Below, piece after piece: positions 8,592-17,189 of a DNA stretch of 64,000 nucleotides (position 1 is the stretch's first letter; each line of letters starts with the position of its first letter). The position numbers and the translations under genes were made by a program. Below the pieces are notes generated by a model, which made no database searches, was not told the DNA's origin, and saw only the letters and a program-made list of their open reading frames with translations. Source of the DNA: Cyclobacterium lianum. Lineage in GTDB: Bacteria; Bacteroidota; Bacteroidia; Cytophagales; Cyclobacteriaceae. The stretch is from the NCBI RefSeq assembly GCF_900143075.1, contig NZ_FRCY01000020.1, forward strand, positions 40,351-104,350, read 5' to 3'.

Positions 8592-11408
8592 ATGATGCTC
8601 ACCCAAAAGAAAATAATGGTTTGCGCCTTTTCCGGCGTGTTACTCCTTGCGCTACTGATCTGGATATTGCGAATAGTACCTCTGGAAAACAAACACCGGG
8701 TTATTCCGGCTATCTTATTGGGTGAGGCTGTGGATTATAATCAGGATATTCGCCCGATCGTAAACAATAAGTGCATTGCCTGTCACGGAGGGGTGAAGAA
8801 ATCCGGTGGTTTTAGTTTGTTATTTGAGGAGGAGGCGCTGGCAGTAAATGAATCCGGAGAACGCGCTATTGTTCCCGGAAATACCCGAAAAAGTGAATTG
8901 CTCAGGCGGATCAAACACCATGATCCTGAGTTCCGAATGCCGCTGGAATCTGACCCCCTCTCCGGGGAAGAAATCGAATTGTTTACCAGGTGGATCAACC
9001 AGGGGGCGAAATGGGACGATCATTGGGCCTATAAACCTCCAAAGCAGCAGGAAATACCCGATATTCAAAGCCCATGGATTATCAATGAAATCGACCGGTT
9101 TGTATTGGATAAAATGGGCCAGAAAGGTTTACAACCCAACCCGCTTTCAGACCGCTATTCTTTGATACGAAGATTGAGTTTCGATCTTACTGGTCTTCCG
9201 CCTGAACTGGAGAAAGTTCAGGAATTCCTCAGTGATACTTCGGAAAATGCCTACGAAAAACTGGTAGACCACTACCTGGCATCTCCCGCTTATGGAGAAA
9301 GATGGGCAGCCATGTGGATGGACCTGGCACGGTATGCAGATTCCAAGGGCTATGAGGCAGACAGGCCACGCAACATATGGAAATACAGGGATTGGCTGAT
9401 TCATGCTTTTAACGACAATATGCCTTTTGATCGATTTGTTACCGAGCAGCTGGCAGGGGATTTAATGCCTGATCCCACGGATGAACAGTACATTGCTACA
9501 GCCTTCCACAGGAATACCATGAACAACGATGAGGGAGGGACGGACAACGAGGAATTTCGTACGGCCGCCATCCTGGACCGGGTGAACACTACCTGGACCA
9601 TCCTGCAGGGTACCACCATGGAATGTGTTCAATGCCACAGTCATCCTTATGACCCGATCAGGCACGAGGATTATTACCGGAGCCTGGCTTTTTTTAACCA
9701 GACAGCGGACGCAGATATTCCCAGCGAAGCACCGGTACTGATCAATTTTGAGTCGGAGGAAGATATCGAGCGGCTGACAAAGATTCAATCATGGGTGAGT
9801 GACAGCATGGCTGCAGAACAAGGCCCCGGTGAACAATATTTCACGGATCTGATACGCCTGGGCGAGCCCAAACTTCATCCCCACTATTTTGAGCAAATCG
9901 ATAAGGGTATACCCATAAAGGGCACCGCAACCTTCAAAGTAGATCCGCTCATTCCTTCCCGTACCAGGGCACTGCCTTTTGCAGGTGAGGATCGGCTGAT
10001 GTTTAAAGTACGCGCCAGTGATTCAGGAGGCAATATTTCCTTTCGCCTGGATAGCATCAATGGCAGAGAGGTGGGAAACTGGGAAGTTCGGAGCAAGACA
10101 AAAACGAGGTTTAACGAAGAAACAAAGAAAGATGAATCCTATGCGATAATGGAGGTCCTTTCCATCCCCATAACTCCCACGGAGGGAAAACATGATTTGT
10201 ATCTGGTTTACGAAGGTTCGGAAGAGGAGATAACCTGCACTTTCGAATGGGTATTGCTTCACCATTCTTTGCCTGGAAATGAAAAGCCCGGATACAAGGA
10301 GGTAGAAAGGACATTTTACGAACTGTACAATACTGAAGCCGACAAGGAAACCACCCCGGTAATGGTATCCCTCCCGGAGCGTTACCAGCGGGAAACACGC
10401 CTTTTTGAGCGGGGAAGCTGGATGGTTCCCGGGGACAGGGTATCTGCGGGAGTACCCGAAATATGGAATGCTTTTGATGACCAATATCCGGCTGACAGAT
10501 TGGGGTTCAGTAGGTGGTTATTCAGCCCGGCTAATCCCTTAACTGCCCGGGTAATGGTAAACAGGCTTTGGGAGCAATTATTTGGAAGAGGTCTGGTCCC
10601 CTCATTGGAGGATTTTGGTTCTCAGGGATCTGCTCCCACCCATCCGGAATTGCTGGATTGGCTGGCCCTTAGGTTTATGGAGGATATGAACTGGGATATT
10701 AAGAGGTTGCTCAAAGAGCTGGTGATGTCTGCCAGTTACAGACAATCGTCACACTTCAGGGAAGAGCTTGTGCAAATTGACCCATTGAACGAATGGTTGG
10801 CAAGAGGTCCACGATTGAGGCTAACAGCCGAGCAAATCAGGGATCAGGCACTCGCCGTATCCGGACTGTTGAGCGAAAAAATGTACGGGCCCAGTGTCAT
10901 GCCTGATCAACCGGAGGGCATCTGGCAGGTAGTGTATAGCGGAGAAAAGTGGCAGACCAGCAAAGGAGAGGACAAATACCGCCGGGCCATGTATACTTTT
11001 TGGCGAAGAACCAGTCCTTATCCTTCAATTATTGCCTTTGATGCGCCCAGCAGGGAGTTTTGCCTTCCGGAGCGCATCCCGACCAATACACCCCTGCAGG
11101 CTTTGGTGACACTAAACGACCCAGTTTATCTGGAGGCCTCCCTGGCTTTGGCAAGGAGGGTGCTTAAAGAAACTTCCTGGAATGAAGAGCAGAGGTTATC
11201 CCTGATGTACAGCCTGGCAGTGAGGAGGGGAGTCAGTCAGGAAAAATTGGCGGATTTGAAATCACTTTACGAGCAGACGAAAATATACTTTGAAAACCAG
11301 CCTCAGGCAGTATGCCAATTGATAGGAGAAGAAGATGAAAGCCTGGCCACTTACACAGTGGTGGCCAATGCAGTAATGAATTTGGATGAATTCCTGATGA
11401 AATCATGA
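8592..11408 (+). CDS. Planctomycete cytochrome C / DUF1549 / DUF1553 (PSD1) protein
   Basis: About 938 aa. The start was set at ATG 8592 (8595 also fits); the frame extends to a TTG at 8589. Order: membrane anchor (about 12-28), Planctomycete cytochrome C domain with CIACHGG near residue 60 and the MPLESDPLS distal region, DUF1549 block ([42 protein letters not shown], then [14 protein letters not shown]), a beta-sandwich insert, then DUF1553/PSD1 ([40 protein letters not shown]). The two Cys-x-x-Cys-His motifs imply heme attachment. The biochemical role is unproven; these proteins accompany DUF1501 partners and sulfatase-rich loci. The stop overlaps the DUF1501 start by four bases. Confidence 0.9.
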   Translation: MMLTQKKIMVCAFSGVLLLALLIWILRIVPLENKHRVIPAILLGEAVDYNQDIRPIVNNKCIACHGGVKKSGGFSLLFEEEALAVNESGERAIVPGNTRKSELLRRIKHHDPEFRMPLESDPLSGEEIELFTRWINQGAKWDDHWAYKPPKQQEIPDIQSPWIINEIDRFVLDKMGQKGLQPNPLSDRYSLIRRLSFDLTGLPPELEKVQEFLSDTSENAYEKLVDHYLASPAYGERWAAMWMDLARYADSKGYEADRPRNIWKYRDWLIHAFNDNMPFDRFVTEQLAGDLMPDPTDEQYIATAFHRNTMNNDEGGTDNEEFRTAAILDRVNTTWTILQGTTMECVQCHSHPYDPIRHEDYYRSLAFFNQTADADIPSEAPVLINFESEEDIERLTKIQSWVSDSMAAEQGPGEQYFTDLIRLGEPKLHPHYFEQIDKGIPIKGTATFKVDPLIPSRTRALPFAGEDRLMFKVRASDSGGNISFRLDSINGREVGNWEVRSKTKTRFNEETKKDESYAIMEVLSIPITPTEGKHDLYLVYEGSEEEITCTFEWVLLHHSLPGNEKPGYKEVERTFYELYNTEADKETTPVMVSLPERYQRETRLFERGSWMVPGDRVSAGVPEIWNAFDDQYPADRLGFSRWLFSPANPLTARVMVNRLWEQLFGRGLVPSLEDFGSQGSAPTHPELLDWLALRFMEDMNWDIKRLLKELVMSASYRQSSHFREELVQIDPLNEWLARGPRLRLTAEQIRDQALAVSGLLSEKMYGPSVMPDQPEGIWQVVYSGEKWQTSKGEDKYRRAMYTFWRRTSPYPSIIAFDAPSREFCLPERIPTNTPLQALVTLNDPVYLEASLALARRVLKETSWNEEQRLSLMYSLAVRRGVSQEKLADLKSLYEQTKIYFENQPQAVCQLIGEEDESLATYTVVANAVMNLDEFLMKS

Positions 11409-12895
11409 GCAAAAGAATTAATATAGCAGACGAACATCAATACCGCCTGTTGCAGCTCCAGACACGCAGGCATTTTCTCAAGCAATGTACCACAGGGCTG
11501 GGAGCACTTGCATTGGGTGGTCTGGTGGGATGCAACAGCAGTTCACCCCATCCCCGGGAAATGGAAGGAAAGGTGGATGAATTGCTCCGACAGGTGCCCC
11601 ATTTTGCACCCAAGGCCAAGCGGATCATCTACCTGCACATGGCGGGTGCTCCTTCACAACTGGAATTGTTTGATTACAAGCCGGAACTGGCCAAACTGGA
11701 CGGACAGGATTGTCCGCAATCGCTGCTGGAAGGTAAGAAATTTGCTTTTATTCAGGGTATTCCCAAGATGCTCGGTCCTCAGGCACAATTCAGGCCCAGG
11801 GGAGATTCAGGCATGGTGATTTCAGACAACCTGCCTCATTTTTCCACCATAGCAGACGATGTGACCCTGATCAAAACCATGCATACCGATGAATTCAACC
11901 ATGCACCCGCGCAGTTGCTGCTGCAGACAGGTTCTCCGAGGCTGGGAAGGCCCAGTATGGGGAGTTGGGTAACCTACGGGCTGGGTTCTGAGAATGAGGA
12001 CCTGCCGGGCTTTATGGTCCTGGTATCCGGTGGAAATACGCCGGATGCCGGAAAGTCTGTCTGGGGAAGCGGCTTTCTGCCTTCAGTATACCAGGGTGTG
12101 CAATGCCGCTCTGAGGGAGATCCGGTACTTTACGTTTCCAACCCGGAAGGCATGGATGGAAGTTTGCGCAAACAAACCATAGATGCCATCAACCGCATCA
12201 ATGAAAAGGAATACCATGAATTTGGCGATCCGGAAACCCTCACGCGGATTTCTCAATATGAGATGGCTTACCGCATGCAGACTTCCGTACCGGAGGTTAT
12301 GGATATAAAGGATGAGCCGGCTTATATTCACGAGATGTATGGCACGGAGCCGGGTAAAACGTCATTTGCCAACAATTGCCTGCTGGCAAGAAGACTGGTG
12401 GAAAAAGGCGTTCGCTTTGTGCAGTTGTTTGACTGGGGCTGGGACATGCACGGTGTAGCGGAGCGTGAATCGCTGGATGAAGGGCTGCCCATTAAGTGCA
12501 AACCAGTGGATCAGGCCATGACAGCTTTGGTAAAGGACCTGAAGCAGCGGGGTTTGCTGGATGAAACCCTGGTGGTCTGGGGAGGAGAATTTGGTCGCAC
12601 GCCCATGCAGGAAAACAGGGGTGGCAGAGAGTGGCCCTATAAGGGCAGGGACCACCATACCGAGGCATTCCCGGTTTGGATGGCAGGTGGAGGCGTAAAA
12701 GGCGGCTTTACACTTGGTGAAACCGATGAAATAGGTTATTATGGGGTCAAAGATAAGGTTCACGTTCATGATTTGCAGGCCACCATTTTGCATCTTATGG
12801 GCATGGATCACGAAAGATTCACTTATTTTTCCCAGGGAAGGGATTTCAGGCTGACCGATGTGTCAGGAAAAGTAGTAAGAAAAGTTATCGCATAA
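11405..12895 (+). CDS. DUF1501 domain-containing protein (alkaline-phosphatase-like fold)
   Basis: A 496-aa protein with a twin-arginine-like export signal ([20 protein letters not shown]) set unusually far in, at about residue 21, and a Cys soon after (GLVGC) that could be lipidated. Family motifs: [16 protein letters not shown] near the start, [13 protein letters not shown] segment ([18 protein letters not shown]), [10 protein letters not shown] and [17 protein letters not shown] near the end. DUF1501 proteins belong to the sulfatase/phosphatase superfamily, and their reaction is not known. It is encoded in a coupled operon between two cytochrome proteins, suggesting an exported complex. 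Confidence 0.9.
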   Translation: MSKRINIADEHQYRLLQLQTRRHFLKQCTTGLGALALGGLVGCNSSSPHPREMEGKVDELLRQVPHFAPKAKRIIYLHMAGAPSQLELFDYKPELAKLDGQDCPQSLLEGKKFAFIQGIPKMLGPQAQFRPRGDSGMVISDNLPHFSTIADDVTLIKTMHTDEFNHAPAQLLLQTGSPRLGRPSMGSWVTYGLGSENEDLPGFMVLVSGGNTPDAGKSVWGSGFLPSVYQGVQCRSEGDPVLYVSNPEGMDGSLRKQTIDAINRINEKEYHEFGDPETLTRISQYEMAYRMQTSVPEVMDIKDEPAYIHEMYGTEPGKTSFANNCLLARRLVEKGVRFVQLFDWGWDMHGVAERESLDEGLPIKCKPVDQAMTALVKDLKQRGLLDETLVVWGGEFGRTPMQENRGGREWPYKGRDHHTEAFPVWMAGGGVKGGFTLGETDEIGYYGVKDKVHVHDLQATILHLMGMDHERFTYFSQGRDFRLTDVSGKVVRKVIA

Positions 12896-12899
12896 ATAC

Positions 12900-14351
12900 A
12901 TGGAGCAGTCGTCAGAAATCATCATCTTCTTCGGAAGATTTCACCCCTTGTTGTTACATCTTCCCATAGGCTTTCTCGTTCTGGGATTCCTTATGGAATT
13001 GTTGTCCCGAAAGGAGCAGTTTGCTTACCTGAAACCTGCCATTGGCTTTGTGCTCGGGCTGGGCGCCATTTCCGCATTGGGTACCGCCATTCTGGGATTG
13101 ATGCTGGCCCAGGCAGGTGACTACGGAGAGGACCTTTTATTCATCCACCAGTGGGCTGGTATTCTGCTGGTACTCTTTGCCTTTGGTTCCTGGTGGTTTT
13201 ATGCACAAAAGCAGAAGAAAAGCGATCTGAAACTACAGCGGGCCTACCTGGGATCACTGGTCCTGATGATGCTATTTTTGGGAGTGGCGGGACACTATGG
13301 CGGCTCGCTGACCCATGGGTCCAATTACCTGACCCAGTACATGCCAAATGGGCTTAAGAAGCTGGCCGGTATACCGGTAGAAGAAAAAGGGCCAAAACTA
13401 ATCGAAAATCTGGATGAAGCAGTGGTCTACACCGACATCATCCACCCCATTATGGAAATTCGCTGCAACTCCTGCCACAATGCAGACAAGAAAAAAGGAG
13501 ATCTGCAGATGCATACCCGGGAGGCCCTGATGAAGGGAGGTGAAAATGGGCCTGTATTCACGGCAGGGAATGCTGCGGAAAGTGAAATGATCAAAAGAAT
13601 CCACCTGGATCCAAACCATGACGATCACATGCCTCCAAAAGGCAAATCCCAGCTGTCTGACGAACAGGTTTTGTTGCTGGAATGGTGGATCAATGAAGGA
13701 GCACCCTTTGACAAGAAAGTAGCTGAGCTAGAGGCCGACCAGGAGGTACAGACTGTATTGCTCACCCTCACCGATCCGAATGCCAATAAGACTGCCGTGG
13801 AGATTCTCCTGGCGGAGGGGACAACGGCTCCGGATCAGGAGAAATTGAACGCCTATGTGCAGGAAGGTATCGCCATCAAGCCGCTTTCCAATGATACGAA
13901 CTGGCTGCAGGTCACCCTTTACAAAAAGGATCCGGTGGATGAAATTCTGGGCCGGTTGGTCGCAGATTTCCCGGAGCAGATTACCTGGCTGGATGTCAAG
14001 GATACTCCTCTGACGGACGAAGGACTGGCTGCCATTGGCCGGTTTAAGCACCTGACGCGGTTGCGGGCGGAGAAAACGTCGATAACGGATGCGGGTCTTG
14101 CCCACCTGAAAAATCTTGAATACCTGGAATCCCTTAATATTTATGGCACAGAGGTAGGAAATGAGGGGCTGGATCATTTGGCCGAATTGCCCAATCTGCG
14201 GCGGCTGTATGCCTGGGATACCCAGGTCAGCAGGGAAGGAGCAGCAAGGCTTAAGGAGGGGTCTGCCCAGCTGGACATTAACCTGGGCTATGAGGTAGAA
14301 GTCATCGATTCGCTCACGGTAAAAGTCCTGCCGGTAGCCAATCAGGAGTAA
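12900..14351 (+). CDS. Membrane-bound c-type cytochrome with a leucine-rich-repeat tail
   Basis: A 483-aa protein. Four hydrophobic helices in the first 150 residues resemble the DUF2231 membrane module (FGRFHPLLLHLPIGFLVLGF, and HQWAGILLVLFAFGSWW). A Planctomycete-type cytochrome C domain follows with the heme motif CNSCHNA near residue 193, a candidate distal Met in DHMPPKGKSQLS, and EWWINEGAPFD. The last 130 residues are leucine-rich-repeat-like (LTDEGLAAIGRFKHLTRLRA, ITDAGLAHLKNLEYLESLNI), a hallmark of this architecture. It starts four bases after the DUF1501 stop. It is probably the membrane electron-transfer partner of the two upstream proteins; this is inference from the operon. Confidence 0.85.
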   Translation: MEQSSEIIIFFGRFHPLLLHLPIGFLVLGFLMELLSRKEQFAYLKPAIGFVLGLGAISALGTAILGLMLAQAGDYGEDLLFIHQWAGILLVLFAFGSWWFYAQKQKKSDLKLQRAYLGSLVLMMLFLGVAGHYGGSLTHGSNYLTQYMPNGLKKLAGIPVEEKGPKLIENLDEAVVYTDIIHPIMEIRCNSCHNADKKKGDLQMHTREALMKGGENGPVFTAGNAAESEMIKRIHLDPNHDDHMPPKGKSQLSDEQVLLLEWWINEGAPFDKKVAELEADQEVQTVLLTLTDPNANKTAVEILLAEGTTAPDQEKLNAYVQEGIAIKPLSNDTNWLQVTLYKKDPVDEILGRLVADFPEQITWLDVKDTPLTDEGLAAIGRFKHLTRLRAEKTSITDAGLAHLKNLEYLESLNIYGTEVGNEGLDHLAELPNLRRLYAWDTQVSREGAARLKEGSAQLDINLGYEVEVIDSLTVKVLPVANQE

Positions 14352-14394
14352 AAGATAGCAGGTACGACCAGGTGCGATCGGAAAATGGTCACGG

Positions 14395-15246
14395 GTGTAC
14401 CGCTATGGGTTCCAGGGTCAGGAGAGGGATGATGGAATAAAGGACTTAGGAAACTTATATAATTTTACCTTTAGGATACATGACCTGAGGGTAGGTAGGT
14501 TTTTAAGTTTGGATCCTTTAATTAATTTATTTCCTTGGAATACCCCTTATGCGTTTAGTGAGAATAGGCTAATTGATGCTATTGAACTTGAAGGGCTCGA
14601 AGCTTTTACCGTTCATGGTACAGCATCAAATCCGGCGACATTCAATAAAATGACGGATCGTGATATTAAGCGATTATCTGGCAACAAGACTGTAAATCGA
14701 GATTTTTCTTGGGAGTCTGATAGAGGTTTTAATAATTCGTTTTTTAATGATCAAGGTGATCGATATGAGGCCGCACAAGCACTTTCAAAGCACGTCATTT
14801 CGAATATGAAAAGTGGAGAAGATAGTACCATAATAGGGTATAGTCACGGTGGAAATGTTGCGCTGCAAGCTGTAAAGTTGATTAAAGGCCAGCTTCAAGA
14901 GGGAGATAATAGAAAATTAAATATTATTTCAATAGCTACTCCAGCATACAACGGAGCTTTTGATCTAGGAAATCCGGCTAACTCGGGAATGGATTCGCAT
15001 ACTCATTTTTATAGTGAGAGTGACATTATTCAGACTTTTGGTGCCAACTTATTTGGATCCAAAGATGCCTCCCGTACCTACAAAAGTACTCTAACCAAAA
15101 ATTTTAAGGTTAATGACATAAAGAAGGTGTCGTTTCCTGATGCCACGAACCCAGGCATGAAGGAAAAGGTCGATGTACCGCTAAATAATCCGGTTGAGTC
15201 ACATTCAATTCATAGGAATAATCCTCAATTACTAAACAAAGAATGA
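14395..15246 (+). CDS. Orphan RHS C-terminal tip carrying a lipase-like effector domain
   Basis: A 283-aa frame beginning at GTG but open back to about 14359 with no good start, so it is probably a detached RHS tip rather than a full gene. Residues 1-65 are the end of the RHS core (YRYGFQGQERDD, HDLRVGRFLSLDPL, PWNTPYAFSENRLIDAIELEG). The rest is a variable effector with GYSHGGN (about residue 142-148), a GxSxG nucleophile elbow of alpha/beta hydrolase lipases, and a later SIATPAYNG strand. In intact polymorphic toxins this tip is released to attack a competitor, here presumably its lipids. The upstream RHS repeats are absent. A decayed membrane gene follows in the immunity position. Confidence 0.72.
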   Translation: MYRYGFQGQERDDGIKDLGNLYNFTFRIHDLRVGRFLSLDPLINLFPWNTPYAFSENRLIDAIELEGLEAFTVHGTASNPATFNKMTDRDIKRLSGNKTVNRDFSWESDRGFNNSFFNDQGDRYEAAQALSKHVISNMKSGEDSTIIGYSHGGNVALQAVKLIKGQLQEGDNRKLNIISIATPAYNGAFDLGNPANSGMDSHTHFYSESDIIQTFGANLFGSKDASRTYKSTLTKNFKVNDIKKVSFPDATNPGMKEKVDVPLNNPVESHSIHRNNPQLLNKE

Positions 15247-15257
15247 AATAAATTGAG

Positions 15258-15560
15258 ATGGTTAATAAAATTTTGATGGGTTTTTGAAACCTTATCCTAT
15301 GGTCAATCGCACTATTAACTGCAAAAGGAAGTATCCATTTTGGCCTCGGTTTAGGTGATGCTATCATATTTGGAATTATTTTCGTATTTGTTGTGGTTAT
15401 TGATATAGCCTATCTTTTGTCTTTGAGAAGAACTGGTTTTTTTCACAATAATCAAAAATTAGTTTTGATTGTTGCAGGTACATTTATGTTGTGGGTTTTA
15501 CTTCAGATGACTTTTCTTAGAGGAACATTAAGTCCATGGGATGGTAATATTTTCTTTTAG
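15258..15560 (+). pseudogene. Decayed small membrane protein in the immunity position of the RHS tip
   Basis: Reading from ATG 15258, a 101-codon frame ends at TAG 15558-15560 and is broken only by one TGA at 15285-15287 (codon 10), where Trp would fit. The rest reads as three or so membrane segments (IIFGIIFVFVVVIDIAYLL; VLIVAGTFMLWVLL) with a short charged loop (LRRTGFFHNNQK). It begins 11 bases after the effector stop, on the same strand. Small membrane proteins are common immunity partners of lipid-attacking effectors, so an immunity role is inferred from position. No start codon follows the TGA closely, so it is either inactivated or read through. Confidence 0.55.
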
Positions 15561-15583
15561 GATAAAACATGATGTTAAAGCCT

Positions 15584-15730
15584 CCTCAAGGTGGAGTATT
15601 CACTACATAGTTTTATTCACTAGTCCGTTGAACAACAATATAACCATTGATACATACGCAACGGCCCATAACACCAGCCCGATTTTTGGTAGGACTAATC
15701 GAAGCATTAGTGATAAGCTCCACCTTCTTC
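15584..15730. repeat. Imperfect inverted repeat pair enclosing about 105 bases
   Basis: CTCAAGGTGGAGTATTCACTA near 15584-15604 is matched in inverted orientation by TAGTGATAAGCTCCACCTT near 15709-15728 with one small gap. The enclosed DNA contains no convincing gene. It could be a small non-autonomous element, a hairpin RNA or chance. Confidence 0.35.
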
Positions 15731-15770
15731 AGTATTGGATGGGAGTGATTAGGCAATAAATTTGACCCAA

Positions 15771-15895
15771 CTTCTTTTTATGTTTATTAGCAAATAATTT
15801 TTCAACTGAAAAAGAAAAACTATCTTTATGGTTGTCCAAAGGGGCGAAACGTTCTTTATAAAGGTTGTGAGAAGGTTGGAAATTGTTGTGCAGGG
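15771..15895 (+). repeat. Island repeat, copy 1 (internally deleted)
   Basis: It shares nearly all of a 59-base core with copy 2 (TTTTCAACTGAAA..., CTATCTTTATGGTTGTCC, GGGGCGAAACGTTCTTT), then the segments AAAGGTTGTGAGAAGGTTGG and AAATTGTTGTGC, lacking about 22 and 11 bases present in copy 2. It runs straight into the broken recombinase. Contains TATCTTTA, a -7-like box, overlapping an ATG at 15828. Confidence 0.7.
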
Positions 15896-16159
15896 GTATA
15901 CTGGACCAGAACCCCGGTAACTTCGGAAGATATCACCAAGCAGGTCACAAGGAGCTTTAAGAGGCTTTATGCACCCAGAAAGGTCAACTGCCGGACGATC
16001 AGTCAAAGTGTGGTCAGCAACCTGCTTAAGGCAGGGCAGGACCTGAGGATTGTCCAGGTGTTTGCCGGACATAAATACCCCTCGGCAACGGAGAAATACA
16101 AACAGGCACAGGTGGAAGAGTTGAAAAGGGCTGTACAGAAACACCATCCTTTGGGGTGA
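15896..16159 (+). pseudogene. Tyrosine recombinase/integrase C-terminal remnant
   Basis: The frame has no start codon but reads as the end of a phage-type integrase and stops at TGA 16157-16159. Recognisable are RTISQSVVSNLLKAGQDLRI, VQVFAGHKYPSATEKYK (the GHK motif and the catalytic Tyr in EKYK) and a helical tail. By comparison with the family, the Arg of the second HxxR-type motif (IRQSV in relatives) is Ser here, and the N-terminal two thirds are missing. It is therefore a dead fragment, joined directly to island repeat copy 1. It indicates past mobility of the region. Confidence 0.7.
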
Positions 16160-16204
16160 AAGAAACTTAAATAACCATATAAAATGTTTACCTTTATGAT
16201 TACT

Positions 16205-16432
16205 ATGAAAACTTATCAGTTTACGGCCCAAATAGAAAAAGATAAGGAGACAGGCCTCTATGTGGGGCTTGTTCCTAACCTGCCGGGTGCCTATACCCAA
16301 GCAGCCACATTAGACGAGTTACAAACTAATTTAAAAGAAGTTATTGAGTTGTGCCTGGAAGAGCTGAGCCCTGAAGAACTAAGCGACCTGTCCGAGTTTA
16401 TAGGCTTCCAACAGATATCGATAGCTGTATGA
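16205..16432 (+). CDS. hicB: HicB family antitoxin
   Basis: A 75-aa protein from ATG 16205 (upstream ATGs at 16184 and 16196 overlap a likely -7 box, TACCTTTA at 16188-16195). The sequence has the HicB fold signature: FTAQIEKDKETGLYVGLVPN, then LPGAYTQAATLDEL and a helix of the E-V-I-E-L-C-L type. HicB binds and neutralises the HicA mRNA interferase and usually autoregulates the pair. The stop overlaps the hicA start by four bases (ATGA). Gene order is antitoxin first, the reverse of the E. coli pair but common elsewhere. Confidence 0.85.
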   Translation: MKTYQFTAQIEKDKETGLYVGLVPNLPGAYTQAATLDELQTNLKEVIELCLEELSPEELSDLSEFIGFQQISIAV

Positions 16433-16662
16433 GTAAACTACCGTTGGTAGATGCCAAAACCTTAGAAAAGGTTCTTTTACTGTTGGGGTTTGAAATAAAA
16501 AGGCAAAAAGGAAGCCATGTTTTTTATCGTCATCCCGATGGCCGTTATACCACAATACCACATCATAAGGGCAGAGATATCAGCCGTTCATTATTACGGG
16601 CGGTGCTTCGGCAGGTAGAAATTACGCAAGAGGAATTCATTGAACTGTTAGGCGGTATATAA
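16429..16662 (+). CDS. hicA: HicA family mRNA interferase toxin
   Basis: A 77-aa double-stranded-RNA-binding-like toxin. The family core is present: GSHVFYRHPDGRYTTIP (with the catalytic His in GSH) and HHKGRDISRSLLRAVLRQ. It is full length for HicA. In the family the toxin cleaves mRNA and is silenced by HicB, encoded immediately upstream with overlapping codons. It lies in the accessory island between a recombinase remnant and a second RHS tip, consistent with a horizontally acquired maintenance module. Confidence 0.9.
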   Translation: MSKLPLVDAKTLEKVLLLLGFEIKRQKGSHVFYRHPDGRYTTIPHHKGRDISRSLLRAVLRQVEITQEEFIELLGGI

Positions 16663-17007
16663 ACCATCCGTTACACATCTCCTCTCAAGCGACACAGCCG
16701 GACGCTCCGAAATGACGCCTGGAGTAGCGACACCGTTCACAGGTAAAGCGGCGTTCGTCATCGTCATCGGGCAAAAAGCCACGCCAGCCCGGCGCGGCAG
16801 CCTTCCACGGTCAGTTTAAAAAACAAGGTGTTCCAGGCAGCTGCACCGTCCTCCGGGTCTCCGCTACGCTCCGAGCCTGTCATGTCTTTTGCGCTCCTTA
16901 GACCGCTCCACTCCCTTGCTTTTTACCCATACCCGCCGGATTGGGGGTTTTCTTTTTTTTCGTTATTTCTTTTAAGGAATGTTTTACAAAGAGGCAGCCG
17001 GCGCACG
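16663..17007. other. GC-rich non-coding stretch in the island
   Basis: No coding potential was recognised. The DNA is richer in G+C than its surroundings (for example near 16770-16880), has several short repeated-looking motifs around CGCTCCG, and ends in a T-rich tract before repeat copy 2. It resembles non-coding remnants left by mobile elements; this is an impression, not a match. Confidence 0.35.
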
Positions 17008-17186
17008 CCTTCTTTTTTTTCAACTGAAAAACTTTTCAACTGAAAGAAAAAAACTATCTTTATGGTTGTCCAATGGGGCGAAACGTTCTTTGTTTACCTG
17101 CTGGCAGGCCCGGAAAAAGGTTGTGAGAAGGTTGGAAAAGCTTTGGAAATTGTTGTGCGGGAGCATACCGTTATGGGTTTCAAGGC
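17008..17186 (+). repeat. Island repeat, copy 2 (longest)
   Basis: Starts CCTTCTTTTTTTT, has two tandem TTTTCAACTGAAA-like units, the core CTATCTTTATGGTTGTCC and GGGGCGAAACGTTCTTT, then a tail continuing into the RHS tip. From ATG 17062 a 48-codon frame (beginning MVVQWGETFFV) runs to TAA 17206, out of frame with the RHS tip. The -7-like TATCTTTA at 17055-17062 touches that ATG. Confidence 0.7.
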
Positions 17187-17189
17187 TGG

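Noticed and set aside
15541..15759. Plus-strand 72-aa frame after the decayed immunity gene
   Set aside because: Starts inside the end of the membrane frame and spans the inverted repeat; composition is not protein-like.
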